Origin: Rhizobiaceae bacterium
GTDB taxonomy: Bacteria; Pseudomonadota; Alphaproteobacteria; Rhizobiales; Rhizobiaceae
Direction of reading: 5' to 3'
DNA: 64,000 nucleotides
NCBI GenBank assembly: GCA_023953845.1
Contig: JAMLJC010000001.1
Location: 2,483,501-2,547,500, forward strand
Shown: piece by piece, positions 16,825-25,896 of the stretch
How the letters are laid out: each line of letters opens with the position of its first letter
Position numbering within the stretch: the stretch's first letter is position 1
Program-made: the position numbers and the translations under genes
Notes under the pieces: model-generated
Databases searched by the model: none
What the model saw: the letters and a program-made list of their open reading frames with translations, nothing else
Told to the model about the DNA's origin: nothing

Positions 16825-17157
16825 ATGATCTACGAAATGCGCCGCTATGACGCCATGCCGGGCAAAATGGCCAATCTGCACGAACTGATGGAGACGCTTG
16901 CCGTTCCCGTATTCAAGAGGCTCGGGATGGAAGTCGTTGCGTGCTTCAATCCGGAACTCGGCGATGACGAGAATTCGCTCATCTATCTGCTGGGCTATGC
17001 CGACATGGCCGCCAGACAAAAGGCGTGGGACGCATTCTGGGTCGACCCCGAATGGACGGCCAAGCGGACGGAACTCGCCAAGAAGTTCGGCGGGCCTGTC
17101 GTGGCCAAGAGCAACAGCGTTTTCCTCAAGCCGACGAAATATTCGCCGCTGAAGTGA
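16825..17157 (+). CDS. NIPSNAP-family small protein
   Basis: Ferredoxin-like alpha/beta-barrel protein of 110 aa; the family often sits in catabolic operons but its biochemical role is not established. The MIYEMRRYDAMPGKM start, the GYADMAARQKAWDAFW segment and the C-terminal LKPTKYSPLK fit the family. A perfect AGGAGG site precedes the ATG. It is 30 bp after the LLM gene and ends the 14-kb plus-strand run. It may be a small accessory enzyme or ligand-binding dimer for the same pathway. Confidence 0.8.
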   Translation: MIYEMRRYDAMPGKMANLHELMETLAVPVFKRLGMEVVACFNPELGDDENSLIYLLGYADMAARQKAWDAFWVDPEWTAKRTELAKKFGGPVVAKSNSVFLKPTKYSPLK

Positions 17158-17194
17158 TCGCAGGCCCGCGGCTATCCGTGCCTTTTTGCTGTCA

Positions 17195-17216
17195 GCCGGC
17201 GGCGTCGCCCGCCGGC
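17195..17216. repeat. 8-bp GC inverted repeat downstream of the NIPSNAP gene
   Basis: GCCGGCGG at 17195-17202 and CCGCCGGC at 17209-17216 form a perfect stem with a 6-base loop, 37 bp after the stop codon. No T-run follows, so any terminator role would be weak. Confidence 0.4.
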
Positions 17217-17397
17217 ATCAGACGCATAAAACCAATTATACATCACACGTCAGGGCAGGCCGAGGACGAGCGCTGCCCTGAATTGTCCGCCGCCTTTCAA
17301 CGCCGGATTAACGAACGCGTGCTAGGATCGTGGCCGGTTTTAGCCTTCATCGAAGTCCCGGATAAGGCTGACGGCGGAGGGGGTTGAAAAAGAAATA

Positions 17398-19356
17398 TTG
17401 AGACGCAAAAATTCGTTTCTGAATTTTCTTTATAAGTTTGCGGCCGTTTCGAACAATCAGGCAATAATGATTGCACAGTGCACAGCGCTGTCCCGCCTGA
17501 TACCGCTTATGTATTTTATCCTGGTGGTCAACAGCTGGATGCTTGCGGCCAGTTTCTGGGAAAAAGCGCCGCTCTGGCTGACGCTCTACGCATCCTCTGG
17601 GCTCACCGTGGTCTGCGCGATCCGCATCGTGGCGTGGTGGCGCAGTCGAGGCGAGACTCTCACCTTCGCCAAGGCGAAGAAAGAGTTGACGCGGCTTCCG
17701 ATCCTGACGGCGGCGCTGGCGGTGGCGTTCACCTCTTGGGCGCTCGCGCTCTTTCCCTACGGCGACGCGTTTGCAAAGGGACACGTCGTCTTCTACCTGA
17801 CGATTTCCCTCATCAGCACGATGTTCTGCCTGATCCATGTCAGGTCGGCGGCGCTTATTCTCGCGGGGATTGCGGGAACGATAATCGTCACGTTCCTGGT
17901 TCTCCAGAACACGCTGATCTTCCATGCGATCGCGCTGAACATCACGCTGGTCACGATCGCGGCGGTCATCGTCATCCTCATCCAGAGCCGCGACTTCGTG
18001 CGAATGGTCAACGCCCTGGCGCGCAGCGAGGCGCTGAGCGACGAGAACCTCAGGCTGGCGAATATAGACAGTCTCACCAACCTGCCCAATCGCCGCGCTT
18101 TCTTCAGCCAACTGAACGAATCGTTCCGGATCGCCGAGAAATACGGCACGCGTCTGGCGCTCGGGGTCATCGATCTGGACGGGTTCAAGCCCGTGAACGA
18201 TCTCTACGGACATGCCGTCGGCGACAAGCTGCTCGCGGAGGTCGCCGACCGGCTTTCAAAGGTGTTCTCGAAAGGGTCGATGTTCACGGCGCGTCTGGGA
18301 GGAGACGAATTCGCGTTCATAATATCCGACGCGCCTGACGACGAGACGCTGGTCCGCCGGGGCAACGAGATCGGGCTTGCCTTGCGGTCGCCGTTCTCGA
18401 TCCCGGAGGCGACCATCCAGATATCGGGATCGGTGGGGATCGCCGTCTATCCCGAGATGGCCTCGTCGTCCGAGCAGCTCTATGAGCGCGCGGACTACGC
18501 TCTCTATCATGGCAAGGATACGCAGCGCGGCGGAGCCACGCTGTTCGCCGCGAGCCACGAGGCGAGGATCAACAGCGACGCGAAGATAGAGCAGGCCTTG
18601 AAGCTCGCCGATTTCGACAGGGAGCTTTCGGTGGTTTTCCAGCCGATCATCGACGTCCGGAACCAGGCCACGATCGGTTTTGAGGCTTTGGCGCGCTGGT
18701 CGAGCCCGTTGGTGGGCGTCGTTTCGCCAGCGCAGTTCATTCCCGTCGCCGAAAGGGCGGGCATCGTCAGTTCGATCACGCGGCCCTTGTTGAAAAAGGC
18801 CCTGGAATCGGCGGCGTCATGGTCGGACGAGATCCGGCTTTCGTTCAATCTCTCCGCCCACGACCTCAATTCCGCCGAGGGCGTGCTGGCGATCGTCGGC
18901 ATCATCCAGGGCAGCGCCTTCGACGCCAGGCGCCTCGATCTGGAAATGACCGAGACCGCGTTCACGCATGATTTCGAGCAGGTGAGACGGTCGATCGAGA
19001 TACTCAGGCTGCTCGGCTGCGGCATCTCCCTCGATGATTTCGGCACCGGCTATTCCAGCCTGTCGCGGCTTCATTCGCTGCCGCTGACGAAGATCAAGAT
19101 CGATCGCAGCTTCGTCACGGGTCTGGACACCAACCCCGCGAGCCACAAGATCGTCAAATCCCTGCTGGCCCTGAGCCGCGACATGGGGCTTGATTGCGTC
19201 GTCGAGGGTGTTGAGACGCGGGAAGAACTGCTGGCCCTCAAGAAGCTCGGCAAGGTCATGGTCCAGGGATATTATTACTCGCGGCCCATCGAACGGAGCG
19301 ACGTCATGGATTTTCTCGCGGCAGGGTCCGGCGCCGGTTCGCGAGCGGTGAACTAG
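17398..19356 (+). CDS. Membrane-bound GGDEF-EAL c-di-GMP enzyme
   Basis: Signalling protein of 652 aa. Residues about 30-200 carry five to six hydrophobic helices, followed by a GGDEF domain (LGGDEFAF near residue 303) and a C-terminal EAL domain (GFEALARW near 428, DDFGTGYSSL and KIKIDRSFV later). Both catalytic motifs look intact, so it could make and break cyclic di-GMP. No RxxD inhibitory site is seen just before GGDEF. The TTG start at 17398 keeps a conserved-looking N-terminal segment (FLYKFAAVSNNQA); ATG at 17467 is an alternative. It stands alone between the accessory cluster and the protease gene. Confidence 0.88.
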   Translation: MRRKNSFLNFLYKFAAVSNNQAIMIAQCTALSRLIPLMYFILVVNSWMLAASFWEKAPLWLTLYASSGLTVVCAIRIVAWWRSRGETLTFAKAKKELTRLPILTAALAVAFTSWALALFPYGDAFAKGHVVFYLTISLISTMFCLIHVRSAALILAGIAGTIIVTFLVLQNTLIFHAIALNITLVTIAAVIVILIQSRDFVRMVNALARSEALSDENLRLANIDSLTNLPNRRAFFSQLNESFRIAEKYGTRLALGVIDLDGFKPVNDLYGHAVGDKLLAEVADRLSKVFSKGSMFTARLGGDEFAFIISDAPDDETLVRRGNEIGLALRSPFSIPEATIQISGSVGIAVYPEMASSSEQLYERADYALYHGKDTQRGGATLFAASHEARINSDAKIEQALKLADFDRELSVVFQPIIDVRNQATIGFEALARWSSPLVGVVSPAQFIPVAERAGIVSSITRPLLKKALESAASWSDEIRLSFNLSAHDLNSAEGVLAIVGIIQGSAFDARRLDLEMTETAFTHDFEQVRRSIEILRLLGCGISLDDFGTGYSSLSRLHSLPLTKIKIDRSFVTGLDTNPASHKIVKSLLALSRDMGLDCVVEGVETREELLALKKLGKVMVQGYYYSRPIERSDVMDFLAAGSGAGSRAVN

Positions 19357-19596
19357 GTTCTCCGGTGTGAGCGGAGCAGCATCGCCGCGACACGCCGGCG
19401 GGCTTGAAACTCGGCGCTTATGAGCGCTTGATGGGAAAAGGACGACATCCGCCGCCCGCGCGGATTCGACGGAAATGCTCCGTGATTTGTTGACGTTTGT
19501 CGTGCATTTTCTGGCCGACGGGCGGTTTTGATGTTACCGCTGGCGCCCTGCAGCTTCGCGGTCGGGGCTTCCTATCGGACATGACGGGGAAAGCGG

Positions 19597-21366
19597 ATGG
19601 AGTGGGATTTTCGATACTGGTCGACGCTCACCGAGGCGCAGCAGACTGCCTTTCTCGCAAGTTATGTTAGCACGCTGGATTCCGGCTATCAGTGGCGCAA
19701 GACGACGATCACCTACTCCTTCCCGTCGTTCCCGACCGGCGAGGAATACCTGCCCTACGTGCCGGCGGGTGAGACGCTTCGCTTCAGCCCGCTCGACGCG
19801 CAGGAGAAGGCCTATGTCCGTTTCTTCTTCTCCTATATCGAGAGCTTCCTGAACCTCGATTTCCAGGAGGTTTCGGGCGCGGCCGGCGATATCGTCATCG
19901 CCCAGCACAATATGGACGTTGCCGGCTATGCCGACCTTCCCGGCGATTTCTCGAAATCCGGCATGTTCCTCGCGGACGACGTGCAGTCCACCGAATTCGG
20001 CGACTTCGCCTACACGGTGCTGACCCACGAGATCGGCCATCTGCTCGGGCTTGAGCATTCCCGCGCCTATGACGGAGAGATCCGCCCGAATCCGAGCCTG
20101 CCGGTGCAGTACGATACGACGCTGATGTCGGTCATGTCCTATTCCGACATGGTCAATCTCGCGGCCGGCAAATATGTCAGCGCGCTGATGCCGCTCGACA
20201 TCGCCGCCCTCATGGACATGTACGGCGCGCGCGCCTCGACGGAGAACAACGTCTTCCGCGTGGTGGACGGCTATCCGACGCCGACCCATAGCGGCAACAC
20301 CTGGACGATCAGCGGCAACGTGCCGTTCACGGTGGTCGATACGGGCGGCTTCGACACCATCGATGCGTCCGGTTACACGGCGACCGCCGGTGTCCGGTTC
20401 GTCTTCGACGAGGGATTGTGGCTGTCCGGGCAGAATCCCTACAACCAGCTGAGCTACTATATCGACGCCGGCAACCGTCCATGGATCGACCTTGCGGGCC
20501 AGACGGACGGCGTGCCGATGATCGGCATCTTCCAGGGAACCGTGATCGAGAAGTTCATCGGTACTGCCGGCGGCGATCACGTCTACGGCAATGCGTTCAA
20601 CCAGACTGCCGATGGCGGAGCGGGCGTCGACGTCTTCTATTTCTCCGGCGTCGCCGGCGGATACGACCTTTCGGTGGACGCTGCGACCGGCGACATCATC
20701 GTGGTCGACATCAACCTCTCCGACGGCAATGACGGCACCGACAGGCTGATCGGTTTCGAACTGGCGAGCTTCGCCGGTCAGGCGGCGGTCACCATCCAGA
20801 GCCTTCTCGATCCGATTCTCTGGTACGAAAGCCGCGACGACGTGACCACCGTCGCCGCCACGTGGCAGTTGATGATGGGTATCGTGCCCGAGGCATCCGG
20901 CTTCGAATATCTCATCTCATCGCCCGCCAATCCGACCGATCTCAACGATCCCTATTTCGCGCAGTTCAACGTCGAGAACACATACCTGAACTTCGCCTGC
21001 AATCTCGCCTTCGAGATTCCGCAGAGCCTTGCCTGGTACGAGGCCGAATATGGCAGCCTCAGCTTCGCGCAGGCCGTCGGCAAGGCCGTGGATACGATCA
21101 TCACCGCATCGGGAACAGCCAATCTCGCCGGCGCGAAGAACTTCTTCCTCGGCGCCGAAAGCTATTACACGCAGGTGGCGCTGGAGCGCATCGTCCGCCC
21201 CGGCGTCAGCCTCGACGACGCCGTGAAGGTTGCGATGCTGAGTTCCGTGCTCTACGAAAGCGTCAAGGCCGATGCCGGCCCGTATGGCGAGGCCGTCAAC
21301 GATTTCGCCAACGAGGTCCGCGCGGCGGGACTGTCGGATTCCTTTGGAGAAAGCCTGTTCGCTTGA
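19597..21366 (+). CDS. Metzincin-type (M10/serralysin-like) secreted metalloprotease
   Basis: Protein of 589 aa with the zinc site HEIGHLLGLEH at residues 144-154 (HExxHxxGxxH) and a downstream Met-turn (LMSVMSY), which define metzincins. There is no N-terminal signal peptide, as expected for type I secretion. The middle holds degenerate RTX-like text (TAGGDHVYGNAFNQ, ADGGAGVD) rather than full GGxGxDxUx repeats, and the last 200 residues form an alpha-helical region of the kind found in RTX-type surface proteins. No type I secretion genes are nearby. The target is unknown. The acyl-CoA synthetase gene starts 16 bp after its stop. Confidence 0.85.
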   Translation: MEWDFRYWSTLTEAQQTAFLASYVSTLDSGYQWRKTTITYSFPSFPTGEEYLPYVPAGETLRFSPLDAQEKAYVRFFFSYIESFLNLDFQEVSGAAGDIVIAQHNMDVAGYADLPGDFSKSGMFLADDVQSTEFGDFAYTVLTHEIGHLLGLEHSRAYDGEIRPNPSLPVQYDTTLMSVMSYSDMVNLAAGKYVSALMPLDIAALMDMYGARASTENNVFRVVDGYPTPTHSGNTWTISGNVPFTVVDTGGFDTIDASGYTATAGVRFVFDEGLWLSGQNPYNQLSYYIDAGNRPWIDLAGQTDGVPMIGIFQGTVIEKFIGTAGGDHVYGNAFNQTADGGAGVDVFYFSGVAGGYDLSVDAATGDIIVVDINLSDGNDGTDRLIGFELASFAGQAAVTIQSLLDPILWYESRDDVTTVAATWQLMMGIVPEASGFEYLISSPANPTDLNDPYFAQFNVENTYLNFACNLAFEIPQSLAWYEAEYGSLSFAQAVGKAVDTIITASGTANLAGAKNFFLGAESYYTQVALERIVRPGVSLDDAVKVAMLSSVLYESVKADAGPYGEAVNDFANEVRAAGLSDSFGESLFA

Positions 21367-21382
21367 GGCGTCGCCTGCTTCC

Positions 21383-23020
21383 ATGAGCGCTTCCACCGGA
21401 ACGGACGGCTATCGTCGCCTCTACGACGGCTTCCGCTGGCGGGTGCCGAGCCGCTTCAACATCGGCGTCGCCGTCGCCGATGACTGGGCGCGACGGGAGC
21501 CGGATCGGCCCGCCATCCTCGAATACGGGTCGGGACGGCCCGCGCGGACGCTGACCTATGGCGATCTGGCGCGCCGGTCGAACGCCTTCGCCAACGCCCT
21601 GCGGGCGCGTGGCGTGAGGCGCGGCGACCGGGTGGCTCTGCTCCTGCCGCAGGGGTTCGAAGTCGTCATTGCCCATGTCGCCATCTACAAGCTCGGCGCC
21701 ATCGCGCTGCCGCTGGCTGTGCTCTTCGGCATCGAGGCGCTGGAATACCGGCTCTACTCTGCGGGTGCGAAGGTCGTGGTGACCAATGCCGGCGGCGTCG
21801 AAAAGCTGCGCAAGCTGACGCCGCGCCTGCCCGGCCTGGAATTCGTCGTCTGCGTCGAAGGCGCCGCGGATGCGCTGGACTTCGACCGGCTGGTCGCCGA
21901 TTCGCCTGCTGCTTTCGAACCGGAGGATACGGGACCGGACGACCCGGCACTGATGATCTTCACCTCCGGCACGACCGGGCCGCCGAAGGGCGCGCTGCAC
22001 GGCCACCGCGTGCTGCTCGGCCATATGCCGGGCATCGACATGGCCTACGAGTTTCCGCCCCGGCCCGACGAGGTGATGTGGACCCCGGCGGACTGGGCAT
22101 GGGCGGGCGGCCTGCTCAACGCGCTGTTTCCCGCCCTGATGCTGGGCGTGCCCGTGGTGTCGGCGCGCTTCGACAAGTTTGCGGCCGAGCCGGCGCTGGC
22201 GCTGATGGAGGAGATGCGGGTGACCTCGGCCTTCATTCCGCCGACGGCGCTGCGCATGCTGAAAGGCGCCTCGGGCGCGTTGGACAGCAGCCGCCTGCGG
22301 TTGCGCGCCGTCTGCTCGGCCGGCGAATCGCTCGGCCGCGAGACGTTCGAGTGGGCGCAGTCCGCGCTCGGGGCGAGCGTCAACGAATTCTACGGCCAGA
22401 CCGAATGCAATCTCGTGCTCGGATCGAGCCGTGCGCTCGGCGTCAGCCGCGCCGGCGCCATCGGCCTTCCGGTGCCCGGCCATCATGTGGCGCTGATCGA
22501 CCCGGAAGGACGGGTGCTGCCGGCCGGCAGGCCGGGCCAGATCGCCGTCCGCAAGCCCGATCCGGTGATGTTCCTCGGCTACTGGCAGAACGATGCGGCG
22601 ACCGAGGCGAAGTTCGTCGGCGACTGGATGACGACCGGCGACCAGGGCATCATGGACGCGGACGGCTATGTGCATTTCTTCGGCCGCGACGACGACGTCA
22701 TCACTTCGGCCGGCTTCCGCATCGGTCCCGGCGAGATCGAGGATTGTCTGACCGGCCATCCCGCCGTCGCGCTGGCGGCCGCGGTAGGCAAGCCCGACCT
22801 GCTCCGCACGGAGATCGTCAAGGCCTATCTCGTGCTGAAGGACGGCGTCGAGGCGAGCGACGGCCTGGCCGAGGAGATCAAGCTTTGGGTGCGCGAGCGC
22901 CTGTCCGCCCACGAATACCCGCGCGAGGTGGAGTTCGTCGGGTCGATGCCGCTGACCACGACCGGCAAGGTGATCCGCCGCATCTTCCGCGACAGGGCGC
23001 GGGCGGAAGGCAGCGCCTGA
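21383..23020 (+). CDS. Acyl-CoA synthetase (AMP-forming)
   Basis: ANL-superfamily ligase (545 aa) activating a carboxylic acid to its CoA thioester through an acyl-AMP. The P-loop FTSGTTGPPKG lies near residue 191, EFYGQTECN near 336, TTGDQG and the hinge FFGRDDDVITSAGFRIGPGE near 435-455, and the catalytic lysine in TTTGKVIRR near the end. It resembles acetyl-/medium-chain acyl-CoA synthetases. The ATG at 21383 gives MSASTGTDGYRRLYD. It converges with the acetyltransferase gene 9 bp away. Chain-length preference cannot be told. Confidence 0.92.
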   Translation: MSASTGTDGYRRLYDGFRWRVPSRFNIGVAVADDWARREPDRPAILEYGSGRPARTLTYGDLARRSNAFANALRARGVRRGDRVALLLPQGFEVVIAHVAIYKLGAIALPLAVLFGIEALEYRLYSAGAKVVVTNAGGVEKLRKLTPRLPGLEFVVCVEGAADALDFDRLVADSPAAFEPEDTGPDDPALMIFTSGTTGPPKGALHGHRVLLGHMPGIDMAYEFPPRPDEVMWTPADWAWAGGLLNALFPALMLGVPVVSARFDKFAAEPALALMEEMRVTSAFIPPTALRMLKGASGALDSSRLRLRAVCSAGESLGRETFEWAQSALGASVNEFYGQTECNLVLGSSRALGVSRAGAIGLPVPGHHVALIDPEGRVLPAGRPGQIAVRKPDPVMFLGYWQNDAATEAKFVGDWMTTGDQGIMDADGYVHFFGRDDDVITSAGFRIGPGEIEDCLTGHPAVALAAAVGKPDLLRTEIVKAYLVLKDGVEASDGLAEEIKLWVRERLSAHEYPREVEFVGSMPLTTTGKVIRRIFRDRARAEGSA

Positions 23021-23029
23021 GCGTCCTGG

Positions 23030-24313
23030 CTATTTCCTGCGCAGCAGGCTCTTCACGCGGTTCCTGACCAGCCGCGCCATGTTCCGCGTCTCCTGGTAGA
23101 GATGGAGTTGCGACGCCGCCTGCCGGGTGGCGCGGTCGCTGTCCGGCGTCATGCCGATCACCATCGTGCCCATCGGCCGCCGCTCGCTCCACAACCGGCT
23201 CATCACCGGATGGTCGGGCACCGCGCAGGAATCCGTCATGACGATGTTGGGATCGTCGAGATGCTGTCTGGTCACCTCGATCATCAGCAGCGTTCCCGGC
23301 GAGAAGGCGGCGAGCGTCTCGTCATAGGCCGTCTTCCACGTGTAGGCGACGCCGGCTTCGACGAAGACGACGACCGACGCGATGACCCGGCCGTCCAGCA
23401 CGAGAGAATGGACGCGGCAGTGGTCCTCCTCCGACAGACGGTGCACGGCCTCGCGGGCGAAGGCGGCCCTGTAGCGGTCGATCGCCATCGCCGTGCCCTG
23501 GCGTCCTTTCCAGCCTGCGGCTTCCAGCGACAGGAAGCTCTCCAGCCCGCTCCGCACTTCGTCGACGGTTCGGTCGATCCGGTACTCGAGCGTGCCCGTT
23601 TCCTCCAGCCGGCGCTTGAGGCGACGGAACTCGCGGTAGTGGTGCGACCTGAGCGATGCCTTGAGATATTCCCTGCCGTCGAGCCGGCTTGCGAGGACCG
23701 GCCGTTCCACGCGCGCCGTGATAACCAGCGGCAGGCCGCGGCTGTCTGCCGCGCGGCTGACGATCGAGGCCACCGGTCCGTCCAGCCGCATGTCCGGCAG
23801 GACGAAGATTCTCGGCAGCTTGAGATGCGGCCGTGACATCATCGCGAAGAAGCTCTCGACCACGCCCTCCGGCTCGTCGCGGTCGAGCAGCGGTGTCCCG
23901 AGGGGACCGAAGGGGCTCGACCAGGCGCGCAGGATGGGTTGTCCCAGCGGCCCGACCGGCCGCTCGACCGAGAAGGGGACGAGGAAACGCAGCCGGTTCC
24001 TGAATTCGTCCCCGTCGCGGATCACCGCAAGCCGCACCTCGCGATCCTCGAGCCGCGGCATGGCCGGGGCGAGGAAGCGGGGATTGAAGAAGACGTTCGG
24101 CTCCACGGTGCGCGCGCTGAGGAAATCCAGTTCCTCGACCAGGTCGAAGCCGGCGGCGGCCGGGTAGATGGCGAGCTTGCGCTGCGGCCGGCTGCTTTCC
24201 AGCAATTCGTATTGCGCGACATCGGCGCTGTCCGGACTGATGCCGGCGAGCCCGGCGATCATCGGCGCCGAAGCGCTGCCGCTGGTTTCTTCGAGGATGG
24301 GTATGGCCGCCAT
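23030..24313 (-). CDS. FemAB/BioF2-like GNAT acetyltransferase
   Basis: Protein of 427 aa with a C-terminal GNAT-like domain of the FemAB / cellulose-biosynthesis type (YREFRRLKRRLEETG near residue 230, VASVVVFVEAGVAYTWKTAYDE-like region near 325-345). Such proteins transfer acyl or aminoacyl groups to sugars or envelope polymers. The ATG at 24313 overlaps the flippase stop by one base (TGATG), so the two proteins are translationally coupled. This suggests modification of a polysaccharide exported by the flippase. Exact substrate unknown. Confidence 0.75.
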   Translation of the reverse strand: MAAIPILEETSGSASAPMIAGLAGISPDSADVAQYELLESSRPQRKLAIYPAAAGFDLVEELDFLSARTVEPNVFFNPRFLAPAMPRLEDREVRLAVIRDGDEFRNRLRFLVPFSVERPVGPLGQPILRAWSSPFGPLGTPLLDRDEPEGVVESFFAMMSRPHLKLPRIFVLPDMRLDGPVASIVSRAADSRGLPLVITARVERPVLASRLDGREYLKASLRSHHYREFRRLKRRLEETGTLEYRIDRTVDEVRSGLESFLSLEAAGWKGRQGTAMAIDRYRAAFAREAVHRLSEEDHCRVHSLVLDGRVIASVVVFVEAGVAYTWKTAYDETLAAFSPGTLLMIEVTRQHLDDPNIVMTDSCAVPDHPVMSRLWSERRPMGTMVIGMTPDSDRATRQAASQLHLYQETRNMARLVRNRVKSLLRRK

Positions 24314-25719
24314 CAGACCGCTCCGCGAGCCGGTGGGGAGAAGAAGATCGCCATGACGATGCCGAGCCGGCGCCAGACGGTGAAGGAAAGCGCCGAGGCT
24401 TCGAAGACCATGGAGAGCGTGGTCGCGATCGCCGCGCCCCAGAGCCCCATGGCCGGAATGAGCAGGACCGAGAGGAATATGTTGAGCGCCAGCGTCAGCG
24501 CATAGACGGCCGCGCAGATGTTCTGGTTGCCGCTCATGGTGAGCAGGCTTTCCGCCGGCCCCACGGCAGCGCGCGCCACGACGCCGCACACCAGCAGGAA
24601 GAGCAGCGGATAGCCGGCTGTGAACTCCGGACCGAACAGCGCCAGCATCGGCTCGCCGAGCACGATGACGACCAGCGCCATCAGCACCGACGGCCAGAAG
24701 GTCCAGGATACGGTTTCGCGCGCGAAGGCGGCGAGGCGCTCCGGATCGCCATGGGTGATCGCGGCATAGCGCTGGGCGACCCCCGCCTTCACGGCGAAAT
24801 AGACGAAATGCACCAGCGCCAGTGTCTTCACCGCCGCGAAATAGACGGCGACGCTGTCGGGGTCCATGAAGAAGCCGACCATCAGCACGTCTGCATTGGT
24901 CAGCAGGAAGAAGAAGCTCTCGACCAGGAAGATCGGCAGCGAAATGGCGAACCACGTCCACAGGTGGACCCGGATCGGTCCGCGCGGCACCCGGCGGTCG
25001 ACCCGCGTGGTGACGCTGACGAGTTGCGCGATCGTGGTCGCGTAGGTGGCGAGGATGGCGGCGATCACCGCCGTCACCGCATTCGCCTCGTAACCCAGAA
25101 GGAGGGCGCCGGCCATGCATGCCAGGATGAGCACCGGGCGCGTGATATAGGTGGGCGACAGCGCCGAGAACGCCCATGCATTGGCGCGCGAAATGCCTTG
25201 CAGGAGGTCAGACAGTGCGATCATCGGCATGCAGATCACGCCGAGGATGAAGGGCACGACATAGTAGGTCTCGACATGCGGCGACAGCAGCCAGATGCCG
25301 AGCGCGCCGGCGCCGGCGATGAGCGTCGAGGCGATCAGCACGAAGACCCGGCTGGCGACGAGTATGCCGCGCAGCTCGTCCATCATGTGCTTGGCGCGGA
25401 ATTCCGGGATGAAACGGATGATCGACGTGTGGAAGCCGAGGCACGCAAGGTTGCCGGCGATGATCATCGTGGTCCAGACGAGAACGAAGATGCCGTACTC
25501 GAAGCTGCCCATCCAGCGGGCGAGCAGCACCTGGCTGACGAAGGCGATGACGGCGCTGAAGATGCGGATGCCGAAGGCGATCACGGACATGCGGCCCGCT
25601 TCGCCGCGTTCGTCCGACGCGGAGATCAGGGCGTCCACCCTGTCGAGCGTCGGCCGCAGCCTCAACGCAAGGCGATGCGGCAGCAGCCGCTCGGCCGTGG
25701 TCGCCGCGGAAAAACGCAC
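24313..25719 (-). CDS. Polysaccharide flippase, Wzx/MATE type
   Basis: Inner-membrane protein (468 aa) with about 12-14 hydrophobic helices, of the polysaccharide biosynthesis (RfbX/Wzx) family, moving lipid-linked glycan units across the membrane. A 40-residue soluble N-terminal part precedes the first helix (VIAFGIRIFSAVIAFVSQVL). The start is GTG at 25719 with a GGGAGAG site 7 bases upstream. It is coupled to the acetyltransferase gene downstream. No glycosyltransferases are adjacent, so the exported glycan is not identified. Confidence 0.88.
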   Translation of the reverse strand: MRFSAATTAERLLPHRLALRLRPTLDRVDALISASDERGEAGRMSVIAFGIRIFSAVIAFVSQVLLARWMGSFEYGIFVLVWTTMIIAGNLACLGFHTSIIRFIPEFRAKHMMDELRGILVASRVFVLIASTLIAGAGALGIWLLSPHVETYYVVPFILGVICMPMIALSDLLQGISRANAWAFSALSPTYITRPVLILACMAGALLLGYEANAVTAVIAAILATYATTIAQLVSVTTRVDRRVPRGPIRVHLWTWFAISLPIFLVESFFFLLTNADVLMVGFFMDPDSVAVYFAAVKTLALVHFVYFAVKAGVAQRYAAITHGDPERLAAFARETVSWTFWPSVLMALVVIVLGEPMLALFGPEFTAGYPLLFLLVCGVVARAAVGPAESLLTMSGNQNICAAVYALTLALNIFLSVLLIPAMGLWGAAIATTLSMVFEASALSFTVWRRLGIVMAIFFSPPARGAV

Positions 25720-25896
25720 GCACTACTCTCCCGTTTCCGGCTGCGACCCTAGCCGAGAGTCTTTAAGAAACCATTGGATTGAATGCTTCATATGGAGCGT
25801 CCGCCGCCACGCCATTTCGATGGCGCGAGGCCCGCGGGATGCGCTAGACAATCTGCCGAAGCCGCGCCCGCACCGGGCGCATCTGGGGAGAGAGAC

